A stretch of DNA of 64,000 nt from Fructobacillus papyrifericola. Its GTDB lineage: Bacteria > Bacillota > Bacilli > Lactobacillales > Lactobacillaceae. The notes below the pieces were generated by a model. The model worked only from the letters and a program-made list of their open reading frames with translations, was not told where the DNA came from and did no database searches. The first letter of the stretch is position 1; each line of letters starts with the position of its first letter. Position numbers and translations under genes: made by a program. The stretch covers positions 558,001 through 622,000 of the forward strand of contig NZ_JAAMFJ010000001.1 of assembly GCF_018437235.1 (NCBI RefSeq). Reading direction: 5' to 3'. Below are positions 17,068 through 24,416 of this stretch, piece after piece.

Positions 17068-18726
17068 ATGACAATTCCCGTTGATTATTGCTTGCATTCC
17101 GGACGTGTCCTAAACGTCTTTACCCAGGAGTTCCAAGAAAAACCCGTTTGGATTAAGGACGACCGCGTCGTCTTTGTGGGCCAAAGCGACGCCTACCAGG
17201 CGGACACAAGCATCGACTGCAGCGGCAAGTTCATCGTTCCCGGCCTCATCGACGCCCACTTGCACATCGAGTCCTCCCTGCTGACCCCGTCGGAATTCGG
17301 CCGGCTTTCCTTAAAGCAGGGCGTGACGCGAATCTTTGCCGACCCACACGAAATCGCTTCGGTAGCTGGTGTTTCCGGAATCCAGTACATGCTTGATTCC
17401 GCTAAGAAAACCCCCTTACATATCCACTACATGCTGCCCTCATCGGTTCCGGCAACCAACTTTGAGCATGCCGGGGCGACTTTGGACGCCGAAGCCTTAA
17501 AGCCCTTCTACCAGCACAAAGAAGTGGCCGGCTTAGCCGAAGTCATGGACTACCCGGCCGTTTCCGGAAAGAACCAAGACATGTTGCAAAAGATTTCGGA
17601 CGCTCAGGCAGCCAACAAGCACGTTGATGGCCACGGTGCCGGACTCGGTCCTGATCAATTGGCCGTCTACCGGGCCTACGGGATTGATACCGATCACGAA
17701 GCAACCAACGTTCAGGAGGCCATCGACCGCATTTCAGCCGGAATGAACATCTTCATTCGGGAAGGAACGGTCGAACGTGATGAGTTGGCCCTCTTGCCAG
17801 CTGTTAATGCTGCCAACCAGGCCCATTTTTCCTTTGCCACCGATGACAAGTCCGCAAAGGACATCGAAGACGAAGGTTCGATTAACTTCAACGTCGCCTT
17901 GGCCATCAAAAACGGCCTGACGGCTGAAGAAGCCTTCACCATGGCCTCCTTGAACGCCGCCAAAGCCCACCACCTCGAAAACGTCGGAGCGATTGCCCCC
18001 GGTTTTGTCGCCGACCTACTGATTTTAGAAAACTTGGAAAAAGTGGCCGTTGAAGAAACCATGGTCGCTGGAAAGTTTTTCAAGGACCAGGCTGAGTCCG
18101 TTCTCTGGTTACCCGGTCAGCAAATCAACCTAACCCTGACAGCAGAAGACTTGGCACTGCCCCTTGATAAGGACAGGGCCGCCCACGTCATCGAGGTCGA
18201 GCCCCACCACATCACCACTAAGCACCTGATTGAAAAAGTCCCGGTTGACCAAAAGGGCCAATTTGAAGCAAACGAAGACTATGCCAAAGTCGCCGTCATC
18301 GAACGCTATCATGACTTAGGCCATGGTCTCGGCATCATCAAGGGTCTCAAGCTTCGCTCCGGAGCCATTGCCTCAACCATCGCCCACGACTCCCACAACG
18401 TCATTGTGGCCGGACAAAACGATGCAGACATGTTAACGGCCGTTTTGAAGTTAAAGGAAATCGGTGGTGGCGAGGTCGTTGTCAACAACGGCCAAGTCAC
18501 TGCCTTGCCACTGCCAATTGGTGGCCTCATGTCCGACAAGGCATACGAGGAACTGATCGCAGAACAAGATGAGCTCAACGCCGCCTTCGCTACGATTTCG
18601 GATTTGACTTTTGACCCCTTCTTGACCCTTTCCTTCATGGCCTTACCAGTTATTCCAAGTCTGAAGATTACCGATCAGGGACTTTTCGACGTCGAAAAGT
18701 TTGAATTTATCGGCATCCAAGATTAA
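17068..18726 (+). CDS. ade: adenine deaminase
   Basis: Converts adenine to hypoxanthine and ammonia in purine salvage. The 552 residues match the AdeC/Ade family. The amidohydrolase metal site appears as GLIDAHLHIESSLLTP near residue 60, followed by GVTRIFADPHEIASVAG, VDGHGAGL with a metal-ligand His near 190, and FATDDKSAKDI near 255. A C-terminal family-specific domain has LGIIKGLKLRSGAIASTIAHDSHN, written here as LGIIKGLKLRSG and AIASTIAHDSHN. ATG start six bases after AAGGAG. A PurR box and extended -10 stand upstream, tying it to purine control. It links MtnN-derived or imported adenine to the hypoxanthine pool. Confidence 0.96.
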   Translation: MTIPVDYCLHSGRVLNVFTQEFQEKPVWIKDDRVVFVGQSDAYQADTSIDCSGKFIVPGLIDAHLHIESSLLTPSEFGRLSLKQGVTRIFADPHEIASVAGVSGIQYMLDSAKKTPLHIHYMLPSSVPATNFEHAGATLDAEALKPFYQHKEVAGLAEVMDYPAVSGKNQDMLQKISDAQAANKHVDGHGAGLGPDQLAVYRAYGIDTDHEATNVQEAIDRISAGMNIFIREGTVERDELALLPAVNAANQAHFSFATDDKSAKDIEDEGSINFNVALAIKNGLTAEEAFTMASLNAAKAHHLENVGAIAPGFVADLLILENLEKVAVEETMVAGKFFKDQAESVLWLPGQQINLTLTAEDLALPLDKDRAAHVIEVEPHHITTKHLIEKVPVDQKGQFEANEDYAKVAVIERYHDLGHGLGIIKGLKLRSGAIASTIAHDSHNVIVAGQNDADMLTAVLKLKEIGGGEVVVNNGQVTALPLPIGGLMSDKAYEELIAEQDELNAAFATISDLTFDPFLTLSFMALPVIPSLKITDQGLFDVEKFEFIGIQD

Positions 18727-18736
18727 ACTAATAAAC

Positions 18737-19237
18737 ATGAAAGCAATCAATTTACCCGCAAAAGAACTCGTCAAAGTCCTCGTTGGCCAAGAGGTCAACG
18801 TCGACCCAAGCATCCAGGGAACCTTCCTCCTCGTTGCTAGCGAAAACCAGGAAAAGGGCCTCCCCTCTGCCATGGCGGCAGCCGTTGCTGACATCGCCAT
18901 CGGCCAAGTCCAACTGCAAAAACTGGTTCACCCACTAAAGGTGGCCGTTGATCAACCGGACTGGGTGCCCTATCAATTCGACGAATCCTTCTTAACGGTC
19001 GAACCACACAACTGGTTTGGGCCAGAAGCCCTCGTCTTAGAAAAGCGCTTTGCCGACTTTGTTAAGAACTATCAAGGGGAGAAGCGGCCGGACGGTGCCA
19101 TTCCTAAGAAAGCCTTCCCAAAGGAGCTCGTTGAGCCCTTGCTCATCGAAGACAACTACTGGGCCGCCTACGCCAACTTTGTTAACGACCCCGACGGTTC
19201 CTTCAAGAAAAACCTCAAGCCCCTTTTTGGCGAATAA
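18737..19237 (+). CDS. conserved-looking protein of unknown function following ade
   Basis: I do not recognise this 166-residue protein. It starts 10 bases after the ade stop and is probably co-transcribed with it. It has no signal peptide or membrane helix and is rich in Lys, Pro and aromatic residues (DQPDWVPYQFDESFL, EPHNWFGPEA, DNYWAAYANF). A strong ribosome site is not visible before the chosen ATG. An in-frame TTG at 18701 inside ade would add 12 residues. Codon use is like its neighbours. Linkage to ade suggests a purine-related role, but nothing in the sequence proves it. Confidence 0.7.
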   Translation: MKAINLPAKELVKVLVGQEVNVDPSIQGTFLLVASENQEKGLPSAMAAAVADIAIGQVQLQKLVHPLKVAVDQPDWVPYQFDESFLTVEPHNWFGPEALVLEKRFADFVKNYQGEKRPDGAIPKKAFPKELVEPLLIEDNYWAAYANFVNDPDGSFKKNLKPLFGE

Positions 19238-19272
19238 AAAGCAGTCTGATTAACTTCAGGCTGCTTTTTTTA
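19236..19272. terminator. bidirectional intrinsic terminator between the ade operon and the secreted protease
   Basis: AAAAAGCAGTCTGA and TCAGGCTGCTTTTTTT pair with one T-G wobble. The symmetric A and T runs serve both the plus-strand gene ending at 19237 and the minus-strand protease. Confidence 0.85.
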
Positions 19273-19417
19273 TTTATCGTAAACTTAAAGGTCGTCGTGC
19301 CTTGGACTACTATTACCAGCAGCACTTGGCATGGACAGGTCTAAGACCCCGAGATTACTTGGTTCGACGGCCATTACCTGCCGGGCCGTGGACTGCTCAT
19401 CAAAGAAGACCCGTTCA

Positions 19418-20299
19418 TTACCAAAGGAAACCCAGCGGTTTCGCACATTGTCTGGCGTTAACATGGTCGTCACATCGGTCGGCCGGTGTAATTCGCGTTG
19501 CGTAGTTACCAAGCGAATTGGACGAACTAACAATGCCCACAACCTGGTTCACCCGATTCAGGATTGGGCCACCGGAACTACCGTGGGCCCAGTTAACCTG
19601 CTGAGTGGCAATTTGATTGGTCGAAATACTTTCAGCAAGACCCGTATCAACATACATGCTATCGTTTTCGTTTTCAGGCTCGGTCATGCTTCCGGGTCCC
19701 AAAGTCGCCGGGAAGCCAATTGCTGAAATAGGCTCTGAGGCGATGTCTTCTGCCCGCAACTCACCCAGTGGCAGCACCTCGGCGTTTTCAACCGGCCGGC
19801 TCAGGTGAATTAAGGCCAAGTCGTGGTCACCCGGATCAGCCCCCGGTGCGTTGGGTACCAGGGCATCTCGCAAGTACGCAGGCGAAATTGAAATCGAGGC
19901 CCCACGGTAGTGCTGGCCAAATGGATAACGTTCACCCATCGAACCCGTTTCGCCCCCGTAGGCCGGTTCGATGGTCAAGTCACGTGGATTCCCGATTCGG
20001 GTTGGCCAGTCGTCTGGGTCGCCGCCCTGTCGGTTACTCATGACTACGTGAGCAGCCGTTAAGACGGTGTCCGGTCCAATCAAAACACCAGAACCCGATT
20101 CGCCGGTCTGCCGATTGATAATCAAAACGACCGATGAGAACGGAGCCTGTCGTGTGTTTGGCACCCGCCCCTTTTGAAACTTCACCGGATTAAAAACGTA
20201 GGCGTCGGCTTTGGGACTGACCGCAAAGCCAGCAGACAGGACCGTCGCCCCCACCAAAGTCACCTTTACTAAAGACTGAAACTTCTTTCCTTTTACCAT
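19418..20299 (-). CDS. secreted V8-like/trypsin-fold serine protease, probably frameshifted at the C-terminus
   Basis: Exported serine endopeptidase of the S1B (V8/glutamyl endopeptidase-like) group. A signal peptide fills about residues 1-33 (basic start, then LVKVTLVGATVLSAGFAVS, ending PKADAY). The catalytic triad is complete: His in VLTAAHVV near 82, Asp in HDLALIHL near 155 and Ser in GSSGGPIL near 250. After NYATRITPAD the frame leaves the family pattern and stops at 19418. The adjacent frame continues as DVTTMLTPDNVRNRW and runs to 19285. Removing one C from the CGACCG run near 19473-19480 would join them (ITPAD-DVTTML). So the intact protein would be about 338 residues, the annotated one 293. 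AAAGGAGG ribosome site, ATG start. Confidence 0.85.
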   Translation of the reverse strand: MVKGKKFQSLVKVTLVGATVLSAGFAVSPKADAYVFNPVKFQKGRVPNTRQAPFSSVVLIINRQTGESGSGVLIGPDTVLTAAHVVMSNRQGGDPDDWPTRIGNPRDLTIEPAYGGETGSMGERYPFGQHYRGASISISPAYLRDALVPNAPGADPGDHDLALIHLSRPVENAEVLPLGELRAEDIASEPISAIGFPATLGPGSMTEPENENDSMYVDTGLAESISTNQIATQQVNWAHGSSGGPILNRVNQVVGIVSSSNSLGNYATRITPADRCDDHVNARQCAKPLGFLW

Positions 20300-20336
20300 T
20301 CATCCTCCTTTAATCAAAGCATTTCAAATCGAAAAA

Positions 20337-20467
20337 AGAAAAAGCTACCAGCGCAGTAGATGTCTGCCAAGGGCTTGCTGGGCTAAGCACTTCCTTCCGC
20401 TTTGACCGCAGTGTCCAAATAAACGGCCACTAAAATAAGGCTTTCTGCATCCCACCACCCCCTTTCT
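20337..20467 (-). ncRNA. candidate small RNA or small-peptide locus (about 130 nt)
   Basis: A good promoter (TTGTTC at 20497-20502, 17 bases, extended -10 TGC-TATATT at 20474-20479) faces the protease and predicts a start near 20467. The transcript would begin AGAAAGGGGGTGGTGGG, a very purine-rich ribosome-site-like run. It would end near 20337 in a partial hairpin (CCAGC/GCTGG plus outer GCT/AGC) followed by GCTTTTTC. Possible peptides are short: six codons from the ATG, or about 37 codons from GTG in another frame (GCRKPYFSGRLFGHCG onward). Inverted repeats TTGACCGCAG/CTGCGGTCAA and AGATGTCTG/CAGACATCT bracket it. The GGGGGTGG leader resembles that of type I toxin mRNAs of lactobacilli, but I cannot assign a family. 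Confidence 0.35.
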
Positions 20468-20473
20468 GCGGTC

Positions 20474-20502
20474 AATATAGCACGCTTACTCCCGGAGAAC
20501 AA
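20474..20502 (-). promoter_or_regulatory. promoter of the candidate small RNA
   Basis: TTGTTC, 17-base spacer, TGC-TATATT on the minus strand. It lies between the ftsK terminator and the protease gene and could also drive the protease by read-through. Confidence 0.55.
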
Positions 20503-20546
20503 AAACGGCGGTCCAGACATCTAGACCACCCTCAAATTTGTTAAAC

Positions 20547-20584
20547 AAAAAAAGACGAATTGTCCAAGTGAACAACTCGTCTTT
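20547..20584 (-). terminator. intrinsic terminator downstream of ftsK
   Basis: AAAAGACGAGTTGT and ACAATTCGTCTTTTTTT pair around an eight-base loop just after the ftsK stop at 20588. Confidence 0.88.
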
Positions 20585-20587
20585 TGA

Positions 20588-22993
20588 TTAGTTTTCGGCA
20601 TCCGCCTTTTTCGTCACGTTTACCTGACGAGGCCTTGCCCCATCGGCTGGTCCAATGTACCCAGCGTTTTCTAAGTCATCAATTAACCGAGCAGCTCGGT
20701 TATAACCAATTCGGAAACGACGTTGTAGCAAAGAAGTCGAGGCCTTTTGCTGATCAATGACGAATTCCAGCGCTTCATCAAAGAGTTCGTCATCGGAATC
20801 GCCGGCAACACCGGCTTCGTCTTGCGCAATTTCCTCATCCGTCACGGTCATCTTATCGTCGTAAGAAGCCGTCTGCTCATCCTTAACAAAGTCAACAACG
20901 GCTGAAACGTCCGCGTTCGAAATAAAGGCCCCTTGCAAACGACGGTGCGGCTTGCCAGGTGGCGCAAAAATCATGTCACCACGGCCGAGCAGCTTTTCAG
21001 CACCGTTCGTATCCAAGATGGTTCGAGAATCGATTCCAGAAGCCGTTCGGAAGGCAATTCGACCCGGAATGTTGGACTTGATGGTCCCGTTAATGACTTT
21101 GACATCAGGACGCTGGGTGGCCAGAATCATATGAATCCCAGCGGCACGGGCTTTGGCACCCAAGCGGGCAATCGAGACTTCGATTTCCGAGCCAACGGTT
21201 GCCATCAAGTCAGCGAACTCATCAACCACCGCCACGATGTAGGGCAGTTTGGTCATCAAAGCGTTGCCCGTTTCCTTGGCATGGGCGTTGTTTTCTTCAA
21301 CGGCCGCGTTGTACTCCCCGATGTTTCGCTTGCCAAACTGGGCCAGCAAATCATAGCGGTTTTCCATTTCCTCAACCAGCTTGTTGAGCGACTTAGCCGC
21401 CTTCTTAGGATCGGAAACGACCGGTGTTAACAAGTGCGGAATGCCATTGTAAATGGACAGCTCGACAACCTTTGGATCGACCATCATCAGCTTTACTTCC
21501 GAAGGCTTGGCCTTTAACAAAAGTGAAACAATGATACCGTTTAATCCCACGGACTTACCAGAACCAGTCGAACCAGCAATCAGCAAGTGGGGCATGGCGG
21601 CCAGGTCAACCGAGACAATTTGGCCGGAAACATCCCGGCCCAGGGGCACAGTTAAGAGCCCGTCTGAAAGCGTCTTGGACTGTTCAATCATGTCCCGAAA
21701 ACCAACGACGGCCTGGGTGTCGTTTGGCACTTCGATTCCAACATAAGGCTTACCAGGAATTGGGGCCTCGATTCGAATCGACTTGGCAGCGAGGGCCAAG
21801 GCTAAGTCATCAGCCAGGTTAGCAATCCGGTTGACTTTGACACCCTGACCAGGCTTTAGCTCGTACTGGGTCACCGTCGGTCCAAGGGAAACAGATGAAA
21901 CCGTTGCTTCGACACCAAAGGACTGGAGCGTGTCGTGAACCAGGCGGGACTTGGCGTTCAGGCTCCTTGCCTCCTTTGACTGGTCGGTTGCCTTGGTCTT
22001 AGTTAGCAAAGAGGTCTGCGGCAGTTGATAGTCGTCGTCTGAAACGTCCCCCTGCCCCATGTTAAAGTCATCGGCTCGTTCGGCAGCCTTGGCTGAAGGC
22101 AGCGAAGTATCCGGTAAAACATGCTCCGTCCCCTTCGTCCCATCAATGATTGGTTCTTCTTGTGAGGTTGGCTGCTGCCAATTAATCTGCGGTTCGCTAA
22201 CTGCTGCCGGCTCGACATCTGCAGCGGACTGACTCTTTCCTTGGTCGACTGGCGCAAAGGGATCGTCATCCTGCACACCCGGCTCCGTCTTGGAACTTCC
22301 GAATGGATCGTCGCCAAAGTCGGTCAGATCCTGACGGTCCTTTTTTGCCAAAAGCGCTCGTTGATCTCGGCGTTCTGCCTGCCGTTCCTTGATTTCAACG
22401 GCCTTCTCCTGAGCCTTTTGAACTGACTTTTGCGCCATGTCACGGGCTGGTAACTTGAAGGTTACAATCAGACCGGCAATGAAGAGAACGGCAATAATGA
22501 TGACCGTTCCAACGTTTGAAAGGAAGGTTTCCGTTAACTGATAGAAGGCGGCCCCAATGATTCCAGAACCAACGGGCGTGTGGGCCGTTTGGTTGGTCAG
22601 CTCCTGGCCAATAATGCGAAGCACTTGGGCCATCGGCGTCCCGTCTGGCAGGTCGGCCTGCGTGTAAAAGAGCAGGGCGGAAAACAGCATGGCCGCCAGG
22701 TAGAGCATGGTCGAACCCGCATAAACACGGCCGGGTACGGGACAGGCCTTATCCATAATCAGGTAATACCCTGTAAAGAAAATGATCAAGGCAAGGGTCA
22801 GCTGATAAAGGTTTCCGATAAAGAAACGGACAAAGTCAGCCAGGTAGATTCCAAAAATGCCCACCTGAAAGATCGCAAAAACAGCCAAAACGATGATGGT
22901 CACCAGTGCAATGACCTGACTGGCCGCACCGGAACGTGTCATCTTTTTCGCTTTTGATCCCTTTTGCTTTGTTTTCCGGCTCTGCTTTGCCAT
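20588..22993 (-). CDS. ftsK: FtsK/SpoIIIE family DNA translocase
   Basis: Septum-associated ATPase that pumps chromosome ends during division. About 801 residues. A basic N-terminus and four membrane helices fill residues 30-180. A long acidic, Gln/Asp-rich linker (180-330) follows. The RecA-like motor has the Walker A IAGSTGSGKSVGLN near 485 and Walker B VAVVDEFADLM near 590. The C-terminal gamma winged helix that reads KOPS DNA (RRFRIGYNRAARLIDDLENA) lies near 765. Start taken at the ATG at 22993, six bases after AGGGGAG, rather than the GTG one codon earlier. Confidence 0.96.
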   Translation of the reverse strand: MAKQSRKTKQKGSKAKKMTRSGAASQVIALVTIIVLAVFAIFQVGIFGIYLADFVRFFIGNLYQLTLALIIFFTGYYLIMDKACPVPGRVYAGSTMLYLAAMLFSALLFYTQADLPDGTPMAQVLRIIGQELTNQTAHTPVGSGIIGAAFYQLTETFLSNVGTVIIIAVLFIAGLIVTFKLPARDMAQKSVQKAQEKAVEIKERQAERRDQRALLAKKDRQDLTDFGDDPFGSSKTEPGVQDDDPFAPVDQGKSQSAADVEPAAVSEPQINWQQPTSQEEPIIDGTKGTEHVLPDTSLPSAKAAERADDFNMGQGDVSDDDYQLPQTSLLTKTKATDQSKEARSLNAKSRLVHDTLQSFGVEATVSSVSLGPTVTQYELKPGQGVKVNRIANLADDLALALAAKSIRIEAPIPGKPYVGIEVPNDTQAVVGFRDMIEQSKTLSDGLLTVPLGRDVSGQIVSVDLAAMPHLLIAGSTGSGKSVGLNGIIVSLLLKAKPSEVKLMMVDPKVVELSIYNGIPHLLTPVVSDPKKAAKSLNKLVEEMENRYDLLAQFGKRNIGEYNAAVEENNAHAKETGNALMTKLPYIVAVVDEFADLMATVGSEIEVSIARLGAKARAAGIHMILATQRPDVKVINGTIKSNIPGRIAFRTASGIDSRTILDTNGAEKLLGRGDMIFAPPGKPHRRLQGAFISNADVSAVVDFVKDEQTASYDDKMTVTDEEIAQDEAGVAGDSDDELFDEALEFVIDQQKASTSLLQRRFRIGYNRAARLIDDLENAGYIGPADGARPRQVNVTKKADAEN

Positions 22994-23066
22994 CACAAAC
23001 TCCCCTAATGAACAGGCTTTTCGCCTGCAAAGTGAAAATACTTACGCTACCTATCTTAGCACAAGC

Positions 23067-23088
23067 AAAAAGAAGGCTCTACCTCTTT
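23067..23088 (-). terminator. possible terminator after the Fic module
   Basis: AAAGAGG and CCTTCTTTTT pair with one bulged base on the minus strand, downstream of the 58-codon ORF. It shares AAGGCTCTAC with the tRNA-Glu terminator at the other end of the module. Confidence 0.45.
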
Positions 23089-23116
23089 GGATAAGGAGTT
23101 GACGGGTTTTTGCGGA

Positions 23117-23293
23117 CTAGACTTTGGCCAGCATGCGCAGAACTTCTTGGATGTCGGGATTGTTGATTAAATCGGATAAGGCCTTTTCATTTAAGGCGTC
23201 GCGCAATTGTCGATACCCTTTCAGATCCGGTTCATTTTTCATGAGTGGCAACACATTTTCAATTGGAATTTTTATCAAGTTATTTTGGTTCAT
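23117..23293 (-). CDS. 58-residue protein overlapping the 3' end of the Fic gene
   Basis: An ATG inside the last codons of the Fic gene (14-base overlap) opens a 58-codon frame ending in TAG at 23117: IKIPIENVLPLMKNEPDLKG, then RQLRDALNEKALSDL and EVLRMLAKV. It is predicted mostly helical, amphipathic and slightly basic, with no membrane segment. The overlap suggests translational coupling. Partner proteins of Fic/Doc toxins are often small and adjacent. However, I do not see the inhibitory (S/T)xxxE(G/N) motif here; that motif is in the Fic protein itself. No family recognised. Confidence 0.6.
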   Translation of the reverse strand: MNQNNLIKIPIENVLPLMKNEPDLKGYRQLRDALNEKALSDLINNPDIQEVLRMLAKV

Positions 23294-23960
23294 ACTGTTT
23301 TCCCCCGATGTTTAAATTGGCAATGGGTCCATAGAAGCGGCTAAAGAAAGCAATGTTGTCTAAGTGCAGCGTTGCTTTTTTCAGAATAAACTGCTGAAGC
23401 TCCTCCCTGGACATACTGCCCTGAGCAATTCGAAGTGATAAATCATAAAGCTCCTGGGTGTCTTTATAATGAAGCCGAATAAAGTTTTGTTCCAACATTA
23501 ATAGGCCGGTTAACAAGGCAGTTCGCTTATTTCCATTATGGAAAAGTTGTTTTGAGGCAATGGCATACCAGAGGTAACTTGCCTTATCAATGACTGTTGG
23601 ATGATAGTCATGGCCAAAAGTATATTGATTTGATAATGCTAAAATTTGTTCTAACCCTGGCTGATCTTTTAAACCGTATAGGCTCTCAGACTTTAAAATC
23701 GTTTCAGCCATCTGGTTAATATGACGCATTGTGTCAACAGTAAAGTTTTCAAGAGGAAGAACTCGCAAAATAAAATGATAGTCGACCAGCCCATTATCAA
23801 CATCAAGAAAACATTCGCCGAACTTTTTAACTAGGGTAAGATTCCCCTCTGAAACCCCCTCCACAATTCCACTCTTCAAAAATAAACTTTTAAATTCGGC
23901 AAACTGTTGCTCAGTATCGTGGGCATAGAGCAGCACGCCGGAAAGATCTTTAATTGGCAT
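23280..23960 (-). CDS. Fic/Doc family protein with a substituted catalytic histidine
   Basis: A 226-residue Fic-fold protein closest in pattern to Doc/death-on-curing proteins (DYHPTVIDKASYLWYAIASK, then the motif). Canonical Fic enzymes have HxFx(D/N)GNxRxxR. Here residues 138-146 read QLFHNGNKR, so the catalytic His is Gln while the anion-binding NGNKR is kept. A candidate class II inhibitory motif SGIVEG (S/TxxxEG) lies at residues 30-35. The ATG at 23960 is preferred over the upstream TTG because TGGAG stands five bases before it. The region is clearly more AT-rich than its neighbours, suggesting transfer. Either an inactive, binding-only Fic protein or one with altered chemistry. Confidence 0.8.
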   Translation of the reverse strand: MPIKDLSGVLLYAHDTEQQFAEFKSLFLKSGIVEGVSEGNLTLVKKFGECFLDVDNGLVDYHFILRVLPLENFTVDTMRHINQMAETILKSESLYGLKDQPGLEQILALSNQYTFGHDYHPTVIDKASYLWYAIASKQLFHNGNKRTALLTGLLMLEQNFIRLHYKDTQELYDLSLRIAQGSMSREELQQFILKKATLHLDNIAFFSRFYGPIANLNIGGKQYEPK

Positions 23961-24037
23961 AAAATCTCCAGACAAAATGTCGGTTAAGATTTATCCCTTT
24001 TTACTGATTAACCATGCGCCGATTTCTTTTCTATTTC

Positions 24038-24067
24038 AGTATAGCTGCTCTTCTGTAGACGCTTCAA
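24038..24067 (-). promoter_or_regulatory. candidate promoter of the Fic gene
   Basis: Minus strand TTGAAG (24062-24067), 18-base spacer, TATACT (24038-24043). Just upstream, GCGACTTTTTGTAGC and GCGATTTTGTAGC (24087-24121) form an imperfect direct repeat that could be an operator. Confidence 0.45.
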
Positions 24068-24206
24068 TATCAGAATGTATAACATCGCGACTTTTTGTAG
24101 CCTTTGCAGCGATTTTGTAGCGATAAAAGAAAAATAGTTAGTTTAATCCATGCTAAACAGGTCCTTTTAAACACACTAAAACCCCACCACAGCAACGATT
24201 ACAAAC

Positions 24207-24246
24207 AAAAAAGGCTCTACACCAATAAATGATGTAGAACCTTTTT
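24207..24246 (-). terminator. intrinsic terminator of tRNA-Glu
   Basis: AAAAAGGTTCTACA and TGTAGAGCCTTTTTT pair (one wobble) around an 11-base loop directly after the tRNA. Confidence 0.88.
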
Positions 24247-24248
24247 AG

Positions 24249-24320
24249 TAGCCCGTGAGAGAATCGAACTCTCGATTCCGCCGTGAAAGGGCAGCGTCTT
24301 AGCCACTTGACCAACGGGCC
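24249..24320 (-). tRNA. tRNA-Glu (anticodon TTC)
   Basis: A 72-base tRNA on the minus strand: acceptor GGCCCGT pairs with ACGGGCT, anticodon loop CTTTCAC gives anticodon TTC, and the T arm contains GTTCGATTC. The 3' CCA is not encoded. A promoter TTGCGC-17-TATACT with TGC extended -10 lies at 24363-24391. Confidence 0.93.
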
Positions 24321-24362
24321 ATGGTCAGTTGTTGCTCAATATCGCTATCAAACGACTATATT

Positions 24363-24391
24363 AGTATAGCAAGGATGGCCAGCATGCGCAA
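24363..24391 (-). promoter_or_regulatory. promoter of tRNA-Glu
   Basis: Minus strand TTGCGC, 17 bases, TGC-TATACT, about 40 bases before the tRNA. The 14-base sequence GGCCAGCATGCGCA inside it recurs at 23126-23139. Confidence 0.6.
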
Positions 24392-24416
24392 GCCTTTTTG
24401 GTCAAAAAATTTTCCT

